DNA of 64,000 nt, from positions 4,008,001-4,072,000 of the forward strand of contig NZ_CP093280.1 of the NCBI RefSeq assembly GCF_026651855.1. Direction: 5' to 3'. A model generated the notes under the pieces. The model had not been told where the DNA came from and ran no database searches. It saw only the letters and a program-made list of their open reading frames with translations. Numbering within the stretch: the stretch's first letter is position 1; each line of letters begins with the position of its first letter. Origin of the DNA: Pseudomonas silvicola (GTDB lineage Bacteria; Pseudomonadota; Gammaproteobacteria; Pseudomonadales; Pseudomonadaceae). Positions 54,179 through 63,000 of this stretch are shown here, one piece after another. The position numbers and the translations under genes are program-made.

Positions 54179-55623
54179 CAGGCTTGCCCCCCGAACACGT
54201 CGATCTGCTGGAACACGCAGGGCGGTGACGCATGCCCCACGGTGACCGCCTGGTTGGGTTCGCCCTTGCCGCAGTTGGGCGTGCCCATCACCTCGAAAGT
54301 GCTGCGCTCGCCCACGGCGCTGAGGTTGCGCCAGAACTGCGAGGAAATGCCGCGGTAGTTGGGGTTCTTGACCACACCGGCCAGCTCGCCGTTTTCGATC
54401 AGTTGCGCCCATTCACAGCCGAACTGGAACTTGTTGCGGGCCTGGTCGATGGACCATGAGCGGTTGGTCGCCATGAGGATGCCGTGTTCGATGTTGCCGA
54501 TCATCTGCGCCAGGCTCTGGTCGCCTGGTTCGACATTGAGGTTGGCCATGCGGTCGATGGGCGGGCGGTTCCAGTCGCAGGCGCGGCTGTTGGCCACCCC
54601 GGCCAAGCCGCTGCGGGCCTGGGAAAGGGCGCCGCCCAGGGGCCGCTTGAGCACGCCGGCTTCGATCAGCAGGTGCTTGTGGGCGGGCAGGCCTTCATCG
54701 TCGTGGCTGTAGCTGGCCAGCTCATCCGGTACTTGCGGGTCGAAGCTGACGTTGAGCAGCGGCGAGCCGTACTGGTAGCTGCCGAACATGTCCTGGGTGA
54801 CGAAGCTGGTGCCGGCGTAGTTGCGTTCGTCGCCCAGGATACGGTCCAGTTCCAGCGGGTGGCCGATGGACTCGTGGATCTGCAGGATCATCTGATCGGG
54901 CATCAGCAACAGGTCGCGCGGACCTTGCGGCGTGTTGGGCGCGGCCAACAGTTGCAGGGCCTCGTCGGCGACCTGTTCGATCTGGCCGATGAAGCCCGAG
55001 GCGTGCACCAGTTCGGCGCCGCCCTGGCGGGCGATGGCCCAGCTGCGACGCTGGCTCTGTTGCCCGTCGAAGGCGGTCACGGCCAGTTCCGGGTAGAACT
55101 GGCGGGTGTGGGTGGTGATCTCGCTGCCGGTGCTGTCCACGTACAGCTGTTGGCTATCGGTGATGCGCAGGTTGGCTGACCAGTTCACCAGCTTGTCGTG
55201 CGGGGTGACCCGCGCCGACTCGGCCCGCAACACGTCCAGCCAATGGCCGGCGTCGGCCAGCGGCTGGTCGACGGCAGGTGAGGCATAGGCGCTGTGCACG
55301 GCGCTGCCCTGCAACGGCGGCAAGCTCAACAGGCCGTGCTGGCCCATGGCGTGGGCCAGCAGCAGCGCCTGGTCGTAGGCTTGTTCCAGGCCCTTGTCGG
55401 TGAGGTCGCTGGTAGCCGCGAAGGCTTCATTGCCGTTGACCCGCACGCACAGCATCACCCCACGGCTGTGGTAGCGGCGGGGCGGGTCGACGACATTGCG
55501 GGTGACGCCTAGGCCCAGGCTGCTGTGCTGGACGTAGCGCAAGGAGTGGAAATGGTTCGCACCCTGATGGGCCTGATTAAAGCGGGACAGCAACAGCCTG
55601 AGTGAGGACGGCACGTCAAACAT
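54178..55623 (-). CDS. TldD-like zinc metallopeptidase
   Basis: 481 residues from ATG 55623, with AGGAAG upstream; the open frame continues far upstream only because the repeat array lacks stops. HESIGH (250-255) is the HExxxH zinc motif and NCGKGEPNQ near residue 460 supplies the third ligand. The sequence around the site (HESIGHPLELDR) differs from typical housekeeping TldD (HExxGHxLEGD), suggesting a paralogue. It pairs with the downstream TldE-like protein to cleave peptides in the cytoplasm. Neighbouring genes encode a TonB/Yej peptide route. Confidence 0.87.
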   Translation of the reverse strand: MFDVPSSLRLLLSRFNQAHQGANHFHSLRYVQHSSLGLGVTRNVVDPPRRYHSRGVMLCVRVNGNEAFAATSDLTDKGLEQAYDQALLLAHAMGQHGLLSLPPLQGSAVHSAYASPAVDQPLADAGHWLDVLRAESARVTPHDKLVNWSANLRITDSQQLYVDSTGSEITTHTRQFYPELAVTAFDGQQSQRRSWAIARQGGAELVHASGFIGQIEQVADEALQLLAAPNTPQGPRDLLLMPDQMILQIHESIGHPLELDRILGDERNYAGTSFVTQDMFGSYQYGSPLLNVSFDPQVPDELASYSHDDEGLPAHKHLLIEAGVLKRPLGGALSQARSGLAGVANSRACDWNRPPIDRMANLNVEPGDQSLAQMIGNIEHGILMATNRSWSIDQARNKFQFGCEWAQLIENGELAGVVKNPNYRGISSQFWRNLSAVGERSTFEVMGTPNCGKGEPNQAVTVGHASPPCVFQQIDVFGGQA

Positions 55624-55651
55624 TGATCCGACTTCCTGTTCTACTGCTCGA

Positions 55652-55738
55652 GAAACCTGCTGCTTTTGGCAGCGGTTTCTGCACTGGTAATGGACAGGCG
55701 TACTGTCCGGTGTCTGCAATTGGTGCATTGTGTGCACC
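55652..55738 (-). promoter_or_regulatory. Leader of tldD with three successive dyads
   Basis: Three inverted repeats lie within 87 bp upstream of the tldD-like ATG: 55652-55679 (GAAACC..GGTTTC enclosing GCTGC/GCAGC), 55692-55708 (GGACAG-N5-CTGTCC) and 55722-55738 (GGTGCA-N5-TGCACC). If transcribed they form three hairpins in the 5' leader; otherwise they may be operators. Confidence 0.4.
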
Positions 55739-55857
55739 CCGGGATCCAAAGAAAAGGGCATCCTGACATTGCGGTCAAAACCATTAGAAAAAACTGTGCC
55801 AATTGTTGCACGGTCGTACCAGAAAGGCGGGAATAATGTCGGGGCAGATACAATTAC

Positions 55858-58025
55858 AGCCCAATTCCAAGGCGAACCAAGAGGGCGGTCCAGGCAATGG
55901 CACCTACATAACTGGCCCGAAACAGATGTAGGAGCAGAGCTTGCTCGCGAAGCGCCGCGCGGGCGGCGCACGGTCTCAAGGGCGCTGGAGAAACCAAGGC
56001 ATGCACCTGGTGGCCCTGACCCAATCCCAAGCCAAACAACCAAGGCGGACCAGGCAAAGGCACAGACATAACTGGCCCGAAACAGATGTAGGAGCGAGGG
56101 GGGCGCCGAGCCCTTGCTCGCGAAGCGCCGCGCGGGCGGCGCACGGTCTCGAGGGCGCCGGAAAAACCAAGACATGCACCTGGCGGCCCTGACTCCATTC
56201 CAAGCCAAACAAACAAGGCGGACCAGGCAATGGCACAGGCATAACTGGCCCGAAACAGATGTAGGAGCAGAGCTTGCTCGCGAAGCGCCGCGCGGGCGGC
56301 GCACGGTCTCGAGGGCGCCGGAAAAACCAAGCCATGCACCTGGCGGCCCTGACCCAATCCCAAGCCAAACCAACAAGGCGGTCCAGGCAATGGCACAGGC
56401 ATAACTGGCCCGAAACAGATGTGGGACCGGGCTTGCCCGGGAAGCGCCGCGCGGGCGGCGCGCGGTCTCAAGGGCGCCGGAAAAACCAAGCCATGCACCT
56501 GGCGGCCCTGACTCCATTCCAAGCCAAACAAACAAGGCGGACCAGGCAATGGCACAGACATAACTGGCCCGAAACAGATGTGGGACCGGCCTTGGCCGGG
56601 AAGCGCCGCGCGGGCGGCGCTCGATCTCAAGGGCGCCGGAAAAACCAAGACATGCACCTGGTAGCCCTGACCCAATCCCAAGCCAAACAACCAAGGCGGA
56701 CCAGGCAATGGCACAGGCATAACTGGCCCGAAACAGATGTAGGAGCAGAGCTTGCTCGCGAAGCGCCGCGCGGGCGGCGCACGGTCTCAAGGGCGCAGGA
56801 TGTCTCCAGCCATGCACCTGGCGGCCCTGACCCAATCCCAAGCCAGACAAACAAGGCGGACCAGGCAATGGCACAGACATAACTGGCCCGAAACAGATGT
56901 GGGACCGGCCTTGGCCGGGAAGCGCCGCGCGGGCGGCGCACGATCTCAAGGGCGCTGGAGAAACCCAAGCCATGCACCCAGAGGCCCTGATGCGGTTTCA
57001 AGCCGGAAAAACAAGGCGGTCGAGGCAATGGCACAGACATAACTGGCCCGAAACAGATGTAGGAGCGAGGGGGGCGCCGAGCCCTTGCTCGCGAAGCGCC
57101 GCGCGGGCGGCGCACGGTCGCAAGAGCGCCATTAAACCCAAGCCATGCACCTGGCGGCCCTGATGCGATTTCATGACAGGCTTTTGGGGGCCCCGCTGGA
57201 GATCTCATCATGGCCACCAAGCGCTAGTCGATGGTGTTGTAGCGCCCTTGAGACCGCGCGCCGCCCGCGCGGCGCTTCGCGAGCAAGCTCTGCTCCCACG
57301 TTTGTTTCGGGCCAGTTATGTCTGTGGAATTGCCTGGTCCGCCTTGATTGTCCGCCTGGAGATTGGGTCAGGGCCTCTAGGTGCATGGCTTGGATTTCTT
57401 CAGCGCCCTTGAGACCGCGCGCCGCCCGCGCGGCGCTTCGCGAGCAAGCTCTGCTCCCACGTTTGTTTCGGGCCAGTTATGTCTGTGGGATTGCCTGGGC
57501 CGCCTTGTTTTTCCGGCTTGAGACCGTATCAGGGCCCCTAGACGCATGGCTTGGATTTCTTCAGCGCCCTTGAGACCGTGCGCCGCCCGCGCGGCGCTTC
57601 GCGAGCAAGGGCTCGGCGCCCCCCTCGCTCCTACATCTGTTTCGGGCCAGTTATGTCTGGGGGATTGCCTGGTCCGCCTTGATTGTCCGCCTGGAGATTG
57701 GGTCAGGGCCTCTAGGTGCATGGCTTGATGCTTCTGGCGTCCTTGAGACCGTGCGCCGCCCGCGCGGCGCTTCGCGAGCAAGCTCTGCTCCCACGTTTGT
57801 TTCGGGCCAGTTATGTCTGTGGGATTGCCTGGACCGCCTTGTTATTCCGGCTTGAGACCGTATCAGGGCCCCTAGACGCATGGCTTGGGTTTCTCCAGCG
57901 CCCTTGAGACCGTGCGCCGCCCGCGCGGCGCTTCGCGAGCAAGGGCTCGGCGCCCCCCTCGCTCCTACATCTGTTTCGGGCCAGTTATGTCTGTGCCATT
58001 GCCTGGTCCGCCTTGTTTGCCTGGC
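55858..58025. repeat. Bidirectional array of 13 REP-containing units of about 160 bp
   Basis: Eight units read forward (anchor ACTGGCCCGAAACAGATGT at 55911, 56071, 56244, 56404, 56563, 56722, 56882, 57042) and five in reverse (GCCAGTTATG anchors at 57311, 57472, 57646, 57806, 57980). About 70 bp of unrelated sequence near 57170-57240 lies between the two arms. Each unit has an anchor, a REP-like hairpin of one of four types, a GCGCCGCGCGGGCGGCGC palindrome and a conserved tail. Spacing is 159-161 bp, or 173-174 bp where the long hairpin type is present. No gene, cas gene or REP transposase is seen; long frames across it are repeat artefacts. It fills the gap between the lysR and tldD-like genes. 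Confidence 0.92.
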
Positions 58026-58970
58026 TCAAATCCGTGTTACCAGCGCCTGCGGGCCTTGGGTCAGGGCTTGCTTGAGAAATTCAATGCACACCCGAATCTT
58101 CTCCGATTCCCCACCCCGCGCCGTAGTCACCGCCCACACGTCCGCCGGCTGGCGGTAGCCCGGCAGCACTTGCACCAGTTCTCCCGCCTTGAGGCTGGCC
58201 GCGACGTCCCACATCGAGGCCATGATGATGCCGTACCCCTCGTGCGCCCACTGGCGCACCACGTCGCTGTGGTTGGAGGCCATGGGGCCGGTGACTTTGA
58301 CGCTTTCTTCGCCGTTCGCGCCGTGCAGGCGCCACAGGCCGAAGCGCTGGTCACGCTCGCGGAACAGCAGGCAGTCGTGCTGGGCCAGTTCGGCCAGGCT
58401 GCGCGGGGCGCCCATGCGTTCTACATAGGCGGGGGCGGCGCACAGGATGCGGTAGCTGCCGGTGATGCGGTGGGCAATCAGGTGCTGTTCCAGTACTTCG
58501 CCCACGCGGATGTCGATGTCGAAGTTCTCGGCGATCAGGTCGGCACGCCGGTCCAGCAGCTCCAGCCACACCTCCAGCGCCGGGTAGCGCTGGCGCAGGC
58601 GCGCCATCACCGGCGCGATGTACTCGCGGCCCAGGCGCAGGCTGGTGCTGATACGCAGCGCGCCGCGCGGTTCGTTGCGTACCCCGGACAACGCCTGGAG
58701 CATGTCGTCGACATTACCCAACAGGGTCTGGGCCCACGTGAAGGCTGTTTCGCCGTCGGCTGTGATGTTCACGCGGCGGGTGGTGCGCTGGAACAGCTTG
58801 ACCCCCAGGGACGCTTCCAGCAACGCGATGCGCTTGCTCAGGTGGGCCGGTGAAATGCCGCTTTCCTGGGCTGCCGTGACGAAGCTGGCATGGCGGGCCA
58901 CGCTGCAGAACAATTGCAGGTCGCGCAGGAAAGGCTCATTGTTCGCTAATCGCGCATTCTGAATCTTCAT
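58026..58970 (-). CDS. LysR-family transcriptional regulator
   Basis: 314 residues. The N-terminal winged HTH (LQLFCSVARHASFVTAAQESGISPAHLSKRIALLEASLGVKLFQRTTRRVNIT) is followed by a substrate-binding domain (ALRISTSLRLGREYIAPVMARL). It is close in style to the DmlR/tartrate-type LysR group. It is divergent from a Gfo/Idh/MocA gene 72 bp away, the probable target. The last codons run directly into the repeat array. Confidence 0.92.
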   Translation of the reverse strand: MKIQNARLANNEPFLRDLQLFCSVARHASFVTAAQESGISPAHLSKRIALLEASLGVKLFQRTTRRVNITADGETAFTWAQTLLGNVDDMLQALSGVRNEPRGALRISTSLRLGREYIAPVMARLRQRYPALEVWLELLDRRADLIAENFDIDIRVGEVLEQHLIAHRITGSYRILCAAPAYVERMGAPRSLAELAQHDCLLFRERDQRFGLWRLHGANGEESVKVTGPMASNHSDVVRQWAHEGYGIIMASMWDVAASLKAGELVQVLPGYRQPADVWAVTTARGGESEKIRVCIEFLKQALTQGPQALVTRI

Positions 58971-58983
58971 AATGAACGATTAT
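58969..58983. promoter_or_regulatory. LysR-type box (ATAAT-N5-ATTAT)
   Basis: A perfect 15-bp dyad of the T-N11-A class overlapping the lysR start codon, in the 72-bp divergent region. Its position fits autorepression and activation of the oxidoreductase gene. Confidence 0.55.
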
Positions 58984-59042
58984 GTCCTGATCGCACTGGA
59001 TTAAGCTACGGCCATTGCTCACCATAATAATCAGAGAGCCCT

Positions 59043-60092
59043 ATGCCCCTTCTTCGTATCGCCGTGGCCGGCGCCGGCATGATCGGTCGCAGCCACCTTG
59101 AACAGATTGATGCCAGCCCGGACTGCCAACTGGCGGCCATTGTCGACCCCTCTGCGGCGGCCGCGCAGTTGGCCGAGCGTTTCCAGGTCCCCCTATACCC
59201 GTCCCTGGACGCGTTGCTTACCGCTGACACCCCGGATGGCATTATCCTCGCCACGCCCAACCAACTGCACGTGCCCCAGGCCATGGCGTGCCTGGCGGCG
59301 GGGGTGCCGGCGCTGGTGGAGAAACCCCTGGCCCACAGCCTGGAAGAGGGCGAGCGCCTGTATGCCGCGAGTCTGGCGTCGAATACGCCGCTGCTGGTTG
59401 GCCACCACCGGGCTCATAGCCCGATCCTGGAACAGGCTCGGCGGCTGGTTGCCGAGGGCGTGCTGGGTGATCTGGTGGCGGTGATGGGTAGCGCGCTGTT
59501 CTTCAAGCCGGACGAGTATTTTACCGCAGGGCCCTGGCGTACCGTGGCGGGTGGCGGGCCGATCCTGCTGAACCTGATCCATGAGATCGGTAACCTGCGT
59601 TCCCTGTGCGGCGAAATCGTCGAAGTGCAGGCCATGGCGTCCAGTAGCACCCGCGGCTTCGAGGTGGAAGACACGGCCGCCATCCTGTTGCGCTTCGCCA
59701 GCGGCGCCCTGGGAACCTTCATGCTGTCGGACACGGCGGCCAGCCCGCGCAGTTGGGAGCAGACCAGCGAAGAAAACAAAAGCTACTGCCACTATGACGA
59801 TGAAGACTGCTACGTGATCACCGGCACCTTTGGCCAACTGTCGGTGCCCACCATGCGCCTCAAACGGTTCGGCAAGGCCGAGGACCGGTCGTGGTGGAAA
59901 CCGTTCGATTGCGAGCAACTGGCCCAGGAACGGGATGACCCGCTGGCACGGCAACTGGCGCACTTCTGCCAGGTGATTCGCGGGCAGGCGCAACCGTTGG
60001 TGAGCGTGCGCGACGGGTTGCAGAACCTGCGAGTGGTAGAGGCCATCGCCCAGGCGTGCCATGGGCGTGAACGGGTGCTGATCACGCAATAG
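59043..60092 (+). CDS. Gfo/Idh/MocA-family oxidoreductase
   Basis: 349 residues. The N-terminal Rossmann motif is RIAVAGAGMIGRSHLEQI (5-22), with the family signature VEKPLAHSLEEGERL containing the catalytic-site EKP. The second domain begins GSALFFKPDEYFTAGPWRT. These enzymes use NAD(P) to oxidise or reduce sugars, inositols or related polyols. The HEIGNLRSL segment (about 181-189) supplies the usual His/Asp-like active-site region. It is likely controlled by the divergent LysR protein; the substrate is unknown. Confidence 0.88.
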   Translation: MPLLRIAVAGAGMIGRSHLEQIDASPDCQLAAIVDPSAAAAQLAERFQVPLYPSLDALLTADTPDGIILATPNQLHVPQAMACLAAGVPALVEKPLAHSLEEGERLYAASLASNTPLLVGHHRAHSPILEQARRLVAEGVLGDLVAVMGSALFFKPDEYFTAGPWRTVAGGGPILLNLIHEIGNLRSLCGEIVEVQAMASSSTRGFEVEDTAAILLRFASGALGTFMLSDTAASPRSWEQTSEENKSYCHYDDEDCYVITGTFGQLSVPTMRLKRFGKAEDRSWWKPFDCEQLAQERDDPLARQLAHFCQVIRGQAQPLVSVRDGLQNLRVVEAIAQACHGRERVLITQ

Positions 60093-60103
60093 CCTCGCGT
60101 GAC

Positions 60104-60122
60104 CACCGCCGCGTCGGCGGTG
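60104..60122 (+). terminator. Hairpin after the Gfo/Idh gene
   Basis: CACCGCCG-CGT-CGGCGGTG, a perfect 8-bp stem with a 3-base loop, 11 bp after the stop codon. No T-run follows. Confidence 0.45.
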
Positions 60123-60155
60123 CAGGCGGTGTGCCTGGTGCTGCGTGGCATTCAC

Positions 60156-60178
60156 GACGCGGCCGGGGCCGCTGCTAC
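60156..60178. repeat. Solo REP half before the AEC transporter gene
   Basis: GACGCGGCCGGGGCCGCTGC with following TAC is the inverse form of the GTAGCAGCGG-type REP at 33394 and 41524. It lies 41 bp before the transporter start. Confidence 0.65.
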
Positions 60179-60219
60179 AGTTCGAGGTGGCCACCGCCTT
60201 TACTTGAGGAACACGACCT

Positions 60220-61152
60220 TTGTTCGATGTGCTCGCCATCACCGCGCCGATTTTCATCATCATTGGCCTGGGCTACCTGGCCTCTGCCCTGAAACTGCTG
60301 AGCCGCGAGCAGGTGCGCGGGGTTGGCACGTTCGTGATCATCTTCTGCCTGCCCGCCCTGGTGATCCATGCCCTGGCCGACCGGCCCATCAGCGAAGTCT
60401 TCAACAGCCATTACCTGCTGGCCTACGGCCTGGCCTCGCTGGGCAGTTTCGCCGTCGGTTTCATGGTTTTTCGCCGTACGCGTCAGGCCAGCGTGGCCAA
60501 CGCCGCCATCGCGGGCATGGGCATGTCGGTGTCCAACAGCGGTTTCATCGGCTACCCCATCGCCGCGATGGTCGCGGGGCCTTCCGCAGTGGTGGCGCTG
60601 GCCTTGGGGATGATCATCGAAAACCTGGTGATGATCCCCCTGGCGCTGGCCTTGGCCGAAGCCGGGGAGCAGCAGGGTGGTTCTGCCCGACGCGTCATCG
60701 GCGAGACCCTCAAGCGCCTGGGCAAGAACCCATTGATCGTGTCGATCATCATCGGCGGCGCCCTGTCGCTGGCCGGCGTGCGCATTCCCGTGGCGCCGCT
60801 CAAAGTCATCGAGATGCTGGCCCAGGCCTCGGCGCCGGCAGCGCTGTTCGTGATCGGCGGGGTACTGTTCGGCACCAAAGTGCGTGGGCAGTTGCAGGAG
60901 CTGGGTCTGATCGGTGCGGGCAAGCTGCTGGTGCACCCCTCGCTGGCGGCGCTGATGTTCTGGGTGCTGGGCGACATTCCGGCACCGATGGTGCTGGCGG
61001 GCGTGGTGATCGCTGCCGCGCCGATGATGAGTGTGTACCCCATCCTCGGCCAGCGTTTTGGTTTGGAAGGCCGCTGCGCGGCCGCGCTGGTGTTGACCAC
61101 CCTGGCCTCATTCATCACCGTCAGCGCGGTGCTGATGATCGCCCACCCGTGA
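60220..61152 (+). CDS. AEC-family (auxin efflux carrier-like) transporter
   Basis: 310 residues from a TTG start at 60220, supported by TGAGGAA eight bases upstream. About ten membrane helices; starts LFDVLAITAPIFIIIGLGYLA and includes GMGMSVSNSGFIGYPIAAMV and APAALFVIGGVLFG, motifs of bacterial AEC permeases such as MdcF/YfdV. It may transport malonate, malate or other carboxylates. It may form a unit with the Gfo/Idh gene, though a hairpin and REP half lie between. Confidence 0.87.
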   Translation: MFDVLAITAPIFIIIGLGYLASALKLLSREQVRGVGTFVIIFCLPALVIHALADRPISEVFNSHYLLAYGLASLGSFAVGFMVFRRTRQASVANAAIAGMGMSVSNSGFIGYPIAAMVAGPSAVVALALGMIIENLVMIPLALALAEAGEQQGGSARRVIGETLKRLGKNPLIVSIIIGGALSLAGVRIPVAPLKVIEMLAQASAPAALFVIGGVLFGTKVRGQLQELGLIGAGKLLVHPSLAALMFWVLGDIPAPMVLAGVVIAAAPMMSVYPILGQRFGLEGRCAAALVLTTLASFITVSAVLMIAHP

Positions 61153-61153
61153 T

Positions 61154-62038
61154 TTACAGGCTGCGGCGGCGCGCCCGCACCAGGTGCTTGAAGCCCTCGA
61201 TGATCAGCACCACCACCGCCAGCCAGATCGGCAGGTAGGTGAACCACTGATCACGGGCGATGCTTTCGCCCAGCAGCAGCGCCACGCCGACCAGCAGTAC
61301 CGGTTCGACGTAGCTGAGCAGGCCGAACAGGCTGAATGGCAATAGCCGGCTGGCCATGACATACGACACCAGCGCCAGGGCGCTGATCATGCCCAGCACC
61401 GGGATCAGGCCATAGAGCGCCGGGTGCTGGAGCAGGTCGGCCGATGACAGGGGCCCGGTGATCACGAACCATAGCGCCGGGACCATCATCAGGCACATGT
61501 CGGTCCACAACCCGCCCAGGTGGTCGGTCTTGCACTTGCGCCGCAGCACGAAGTAGGCCGGGTAGCCGGAGGCAACCACCAGGGTTTCCCAGGCGAAGCT
61601 GCCGTGTACCCACAGCTCGTGCCCCACGCCGCACAGCGCGAAACCCACTGCCACCTTCTGCAGGTACGACAAGCGTTCGCCGTAGACCACCCGTCCGGTC
61701 AGCACCATGGTCAGCGGCAGCAGGAAGTACCCCAGTGACACCGGCAGGCTGCGGCCATGCAAGGGCGCCCAGAGGAACAGCCATAGCTGTACGCCGAGGA
61801 GCGACGCGGTGCCCACGCTGCCCAGCACCAGAATGGGGCGCTCGCGCATGCGTTTGAGCAGGCCGATGACCAGCTTGAAGTCTCGGGTGATGAGCAGAAA
61901 CAGGGTCACGCAGGGCACGGTGAGCAGGATACGCCAGCCGAAGATTTCTTCGCCATCGAGCGGGGTCAGCAGCGAGGTATAGAAGTACATCACGGCAAAC
62001 AGCGTCGATGCCATGACGGACGAAATGATGCCTTTGGA
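61154..62038 (-). CDS. rarD: EamA-family transporter RarD-like
   Basis: 294 residues from a TTG at 62038 (MSKGIISSVMAST), with AGAGGC five bases upstream. A longer frame from ATG 62095 adds 19 residues of non-membrane sequence and lacks a ribosome site, so the TTG is preferred. It has ten membrane helices in two EamA repeats; FAVMYFYTSLLTPLDGEEIFGWRIL and LPLTMVLTGRVVYGERLSYLQ are RarD hallmarks. It exports small metabolites of unknown identity. It is convergent with the AEC gene with a 1-bp gap. Confidence 0.85.
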   Translation of the reverse strand, partial: SKGIISSVMASTLFAVMYFYTSLLTPLDGEEIFGWRILLTVPCVTLFLLITRDFKLVIGLLKRMRERPILVLGSVGTASLLGVQLWLFLWAPLHGRSLPVSLGYFLLPLTMVLTGRVVYGERLSYLQKVAVGFALCGVGHELWVHGSFAWETLVVASGYPAYFVLRRKCKTDHLGGLWTDMCLMMVPALWFVITGPLSSADLLQHPALYGLIPVLGMISALALVSYVMASRLLPFSLFGLLSYVEPVLLVGVALLLGESIARDQWFTYLPIWLAVVVLIIEGFKHLVRARRRSL

Positions 62039-62331
62039 CAAGGGAGCCTCTGGGACGCGGGGTGGAACGGGCAGGTAAGCGGACAATGATCGCATTCGCA
62101 GGCAGGGTGTGTCACCAGAATGGGGCGGTCATTGATACATTTCGGTGCACGCTGGAAGGATGGCTGCCGGGTAGGATGGTGACGCCAGATATCATCCGCC
62201 AGCGCACATCTAACCAAACAGTTCATATAGCAGGCTGATTGGATCCAGCCGAACGGTAGGCTCAGGCTATCGACGGCGTAGTGGCACACTGATATATTCG
62301 CGCCACCTCCCACTGCCCATCGTGTGCCATC

Positions 62332-62985
62332 ATGTACCCCCTCAAGTCACTTCTGGCAGCCTGCGTGCTGCTCAGCGGGTGCAACGGAATGCCGACCGCC
62401 TTCACCACGGACCCTGTCTATGATCAAGCCTTCGTCGTTCATTCAGGGGGGCCTTTGCCTTTCATGCTGATGGGCACGGCGGTGCAGTGGAACGCCGACT
62501 ACGCGGTGACCGTCAAGCACATCCCGTACCTGTCGGGGGCTGTCTACCAAGGCCAGGCCGACGTACAGTTCTTCCGCCACAAGGCCGATCACGCTCCCCA
62601 ATGGCGGGCGTATGCGCCGGGCGAGACATTGACGGCAGTGGGTTTCAACTCCCTGTACGTGCCCGTCAAGGGTGAAGGCCATGCGCTGCCGGCCATGGTA
62701 CGGCTGAACGCCCAGGAAGGCGGGGTGATGTACGGCACCCATGATGGCGCCACCGCGAAAGGCATGTCCGGCGGCCCGGTGTTCGCCGCCGACGGCAAGG
62801 TGGTCGGCATCAACGTTGCCTACCTGACCCGCGGCGACCTGGCGGGCCTCAAGCGTGCAGACCTGGCCAACGAGCCACGGGTGAGCATCTTCCTGCCCTA
62901 TGCCGAAATCACTCGCGAGTGGCAGCGGTACCTGGCGCAGTCGCAGCCGTTGCAGGCGCCAGCCACCAAGTTGGCGAGCCGCTGA
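62332..62985 (+). CDS. Trypsin-like serine protease, lipoprotein
   Basis: 217 residues. A lipoprotein signal with lipobox LSGC (Cys17) means outer- or inner-membrane anchoring. The fold is trypsin-like: catalytic His63 in YAVTVKHIPY and Ser146 in GMSGGPVFAADGKVVGIN, as in DegP/V8-type proteases. The Asp is probably Asp77 or Asp86. It is convergent with a secretion adaptor gene 15 bp away. The target is unknown; a degraded catalytic triad cannot be excluded. Confidence 0.78.
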   Translation: MYPLKSLLAACVLLSGCNGMPTAFTTDPVYDQAFVVHSGGPLPFMLMGTAVQWNADYAVTVKHIPYLSGAVYQGQADVQFFRHKADHAPQWRAYAPGETLTAVGFNSLYVPVKGEGHALPAMVRLNAQEGGVMYGTHDGATAKGMSGGPVFAADGKVVGINVAYLTRGDLAGLKRADLANEPRVSIFLPYAEITREWQRYLAQSQPLQAPATKLASR

Positions 62986-63000
62986 TCGCCGCCCTGCCTG

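Noticed and set aside
55624-56973. Upstream extension of the tldD-like frame through the repeat array (to 931 codons)
   Set aside because: The extra part is translated repeat, and a good ribosome site and TldD-like start exist at 55623.
55858-58025. CRISPR array
   Set aside because: Units are about 160 bp, the parts between palindromes are conserved rather than unique spacers, orientation flips midway, and no cas genes are present.
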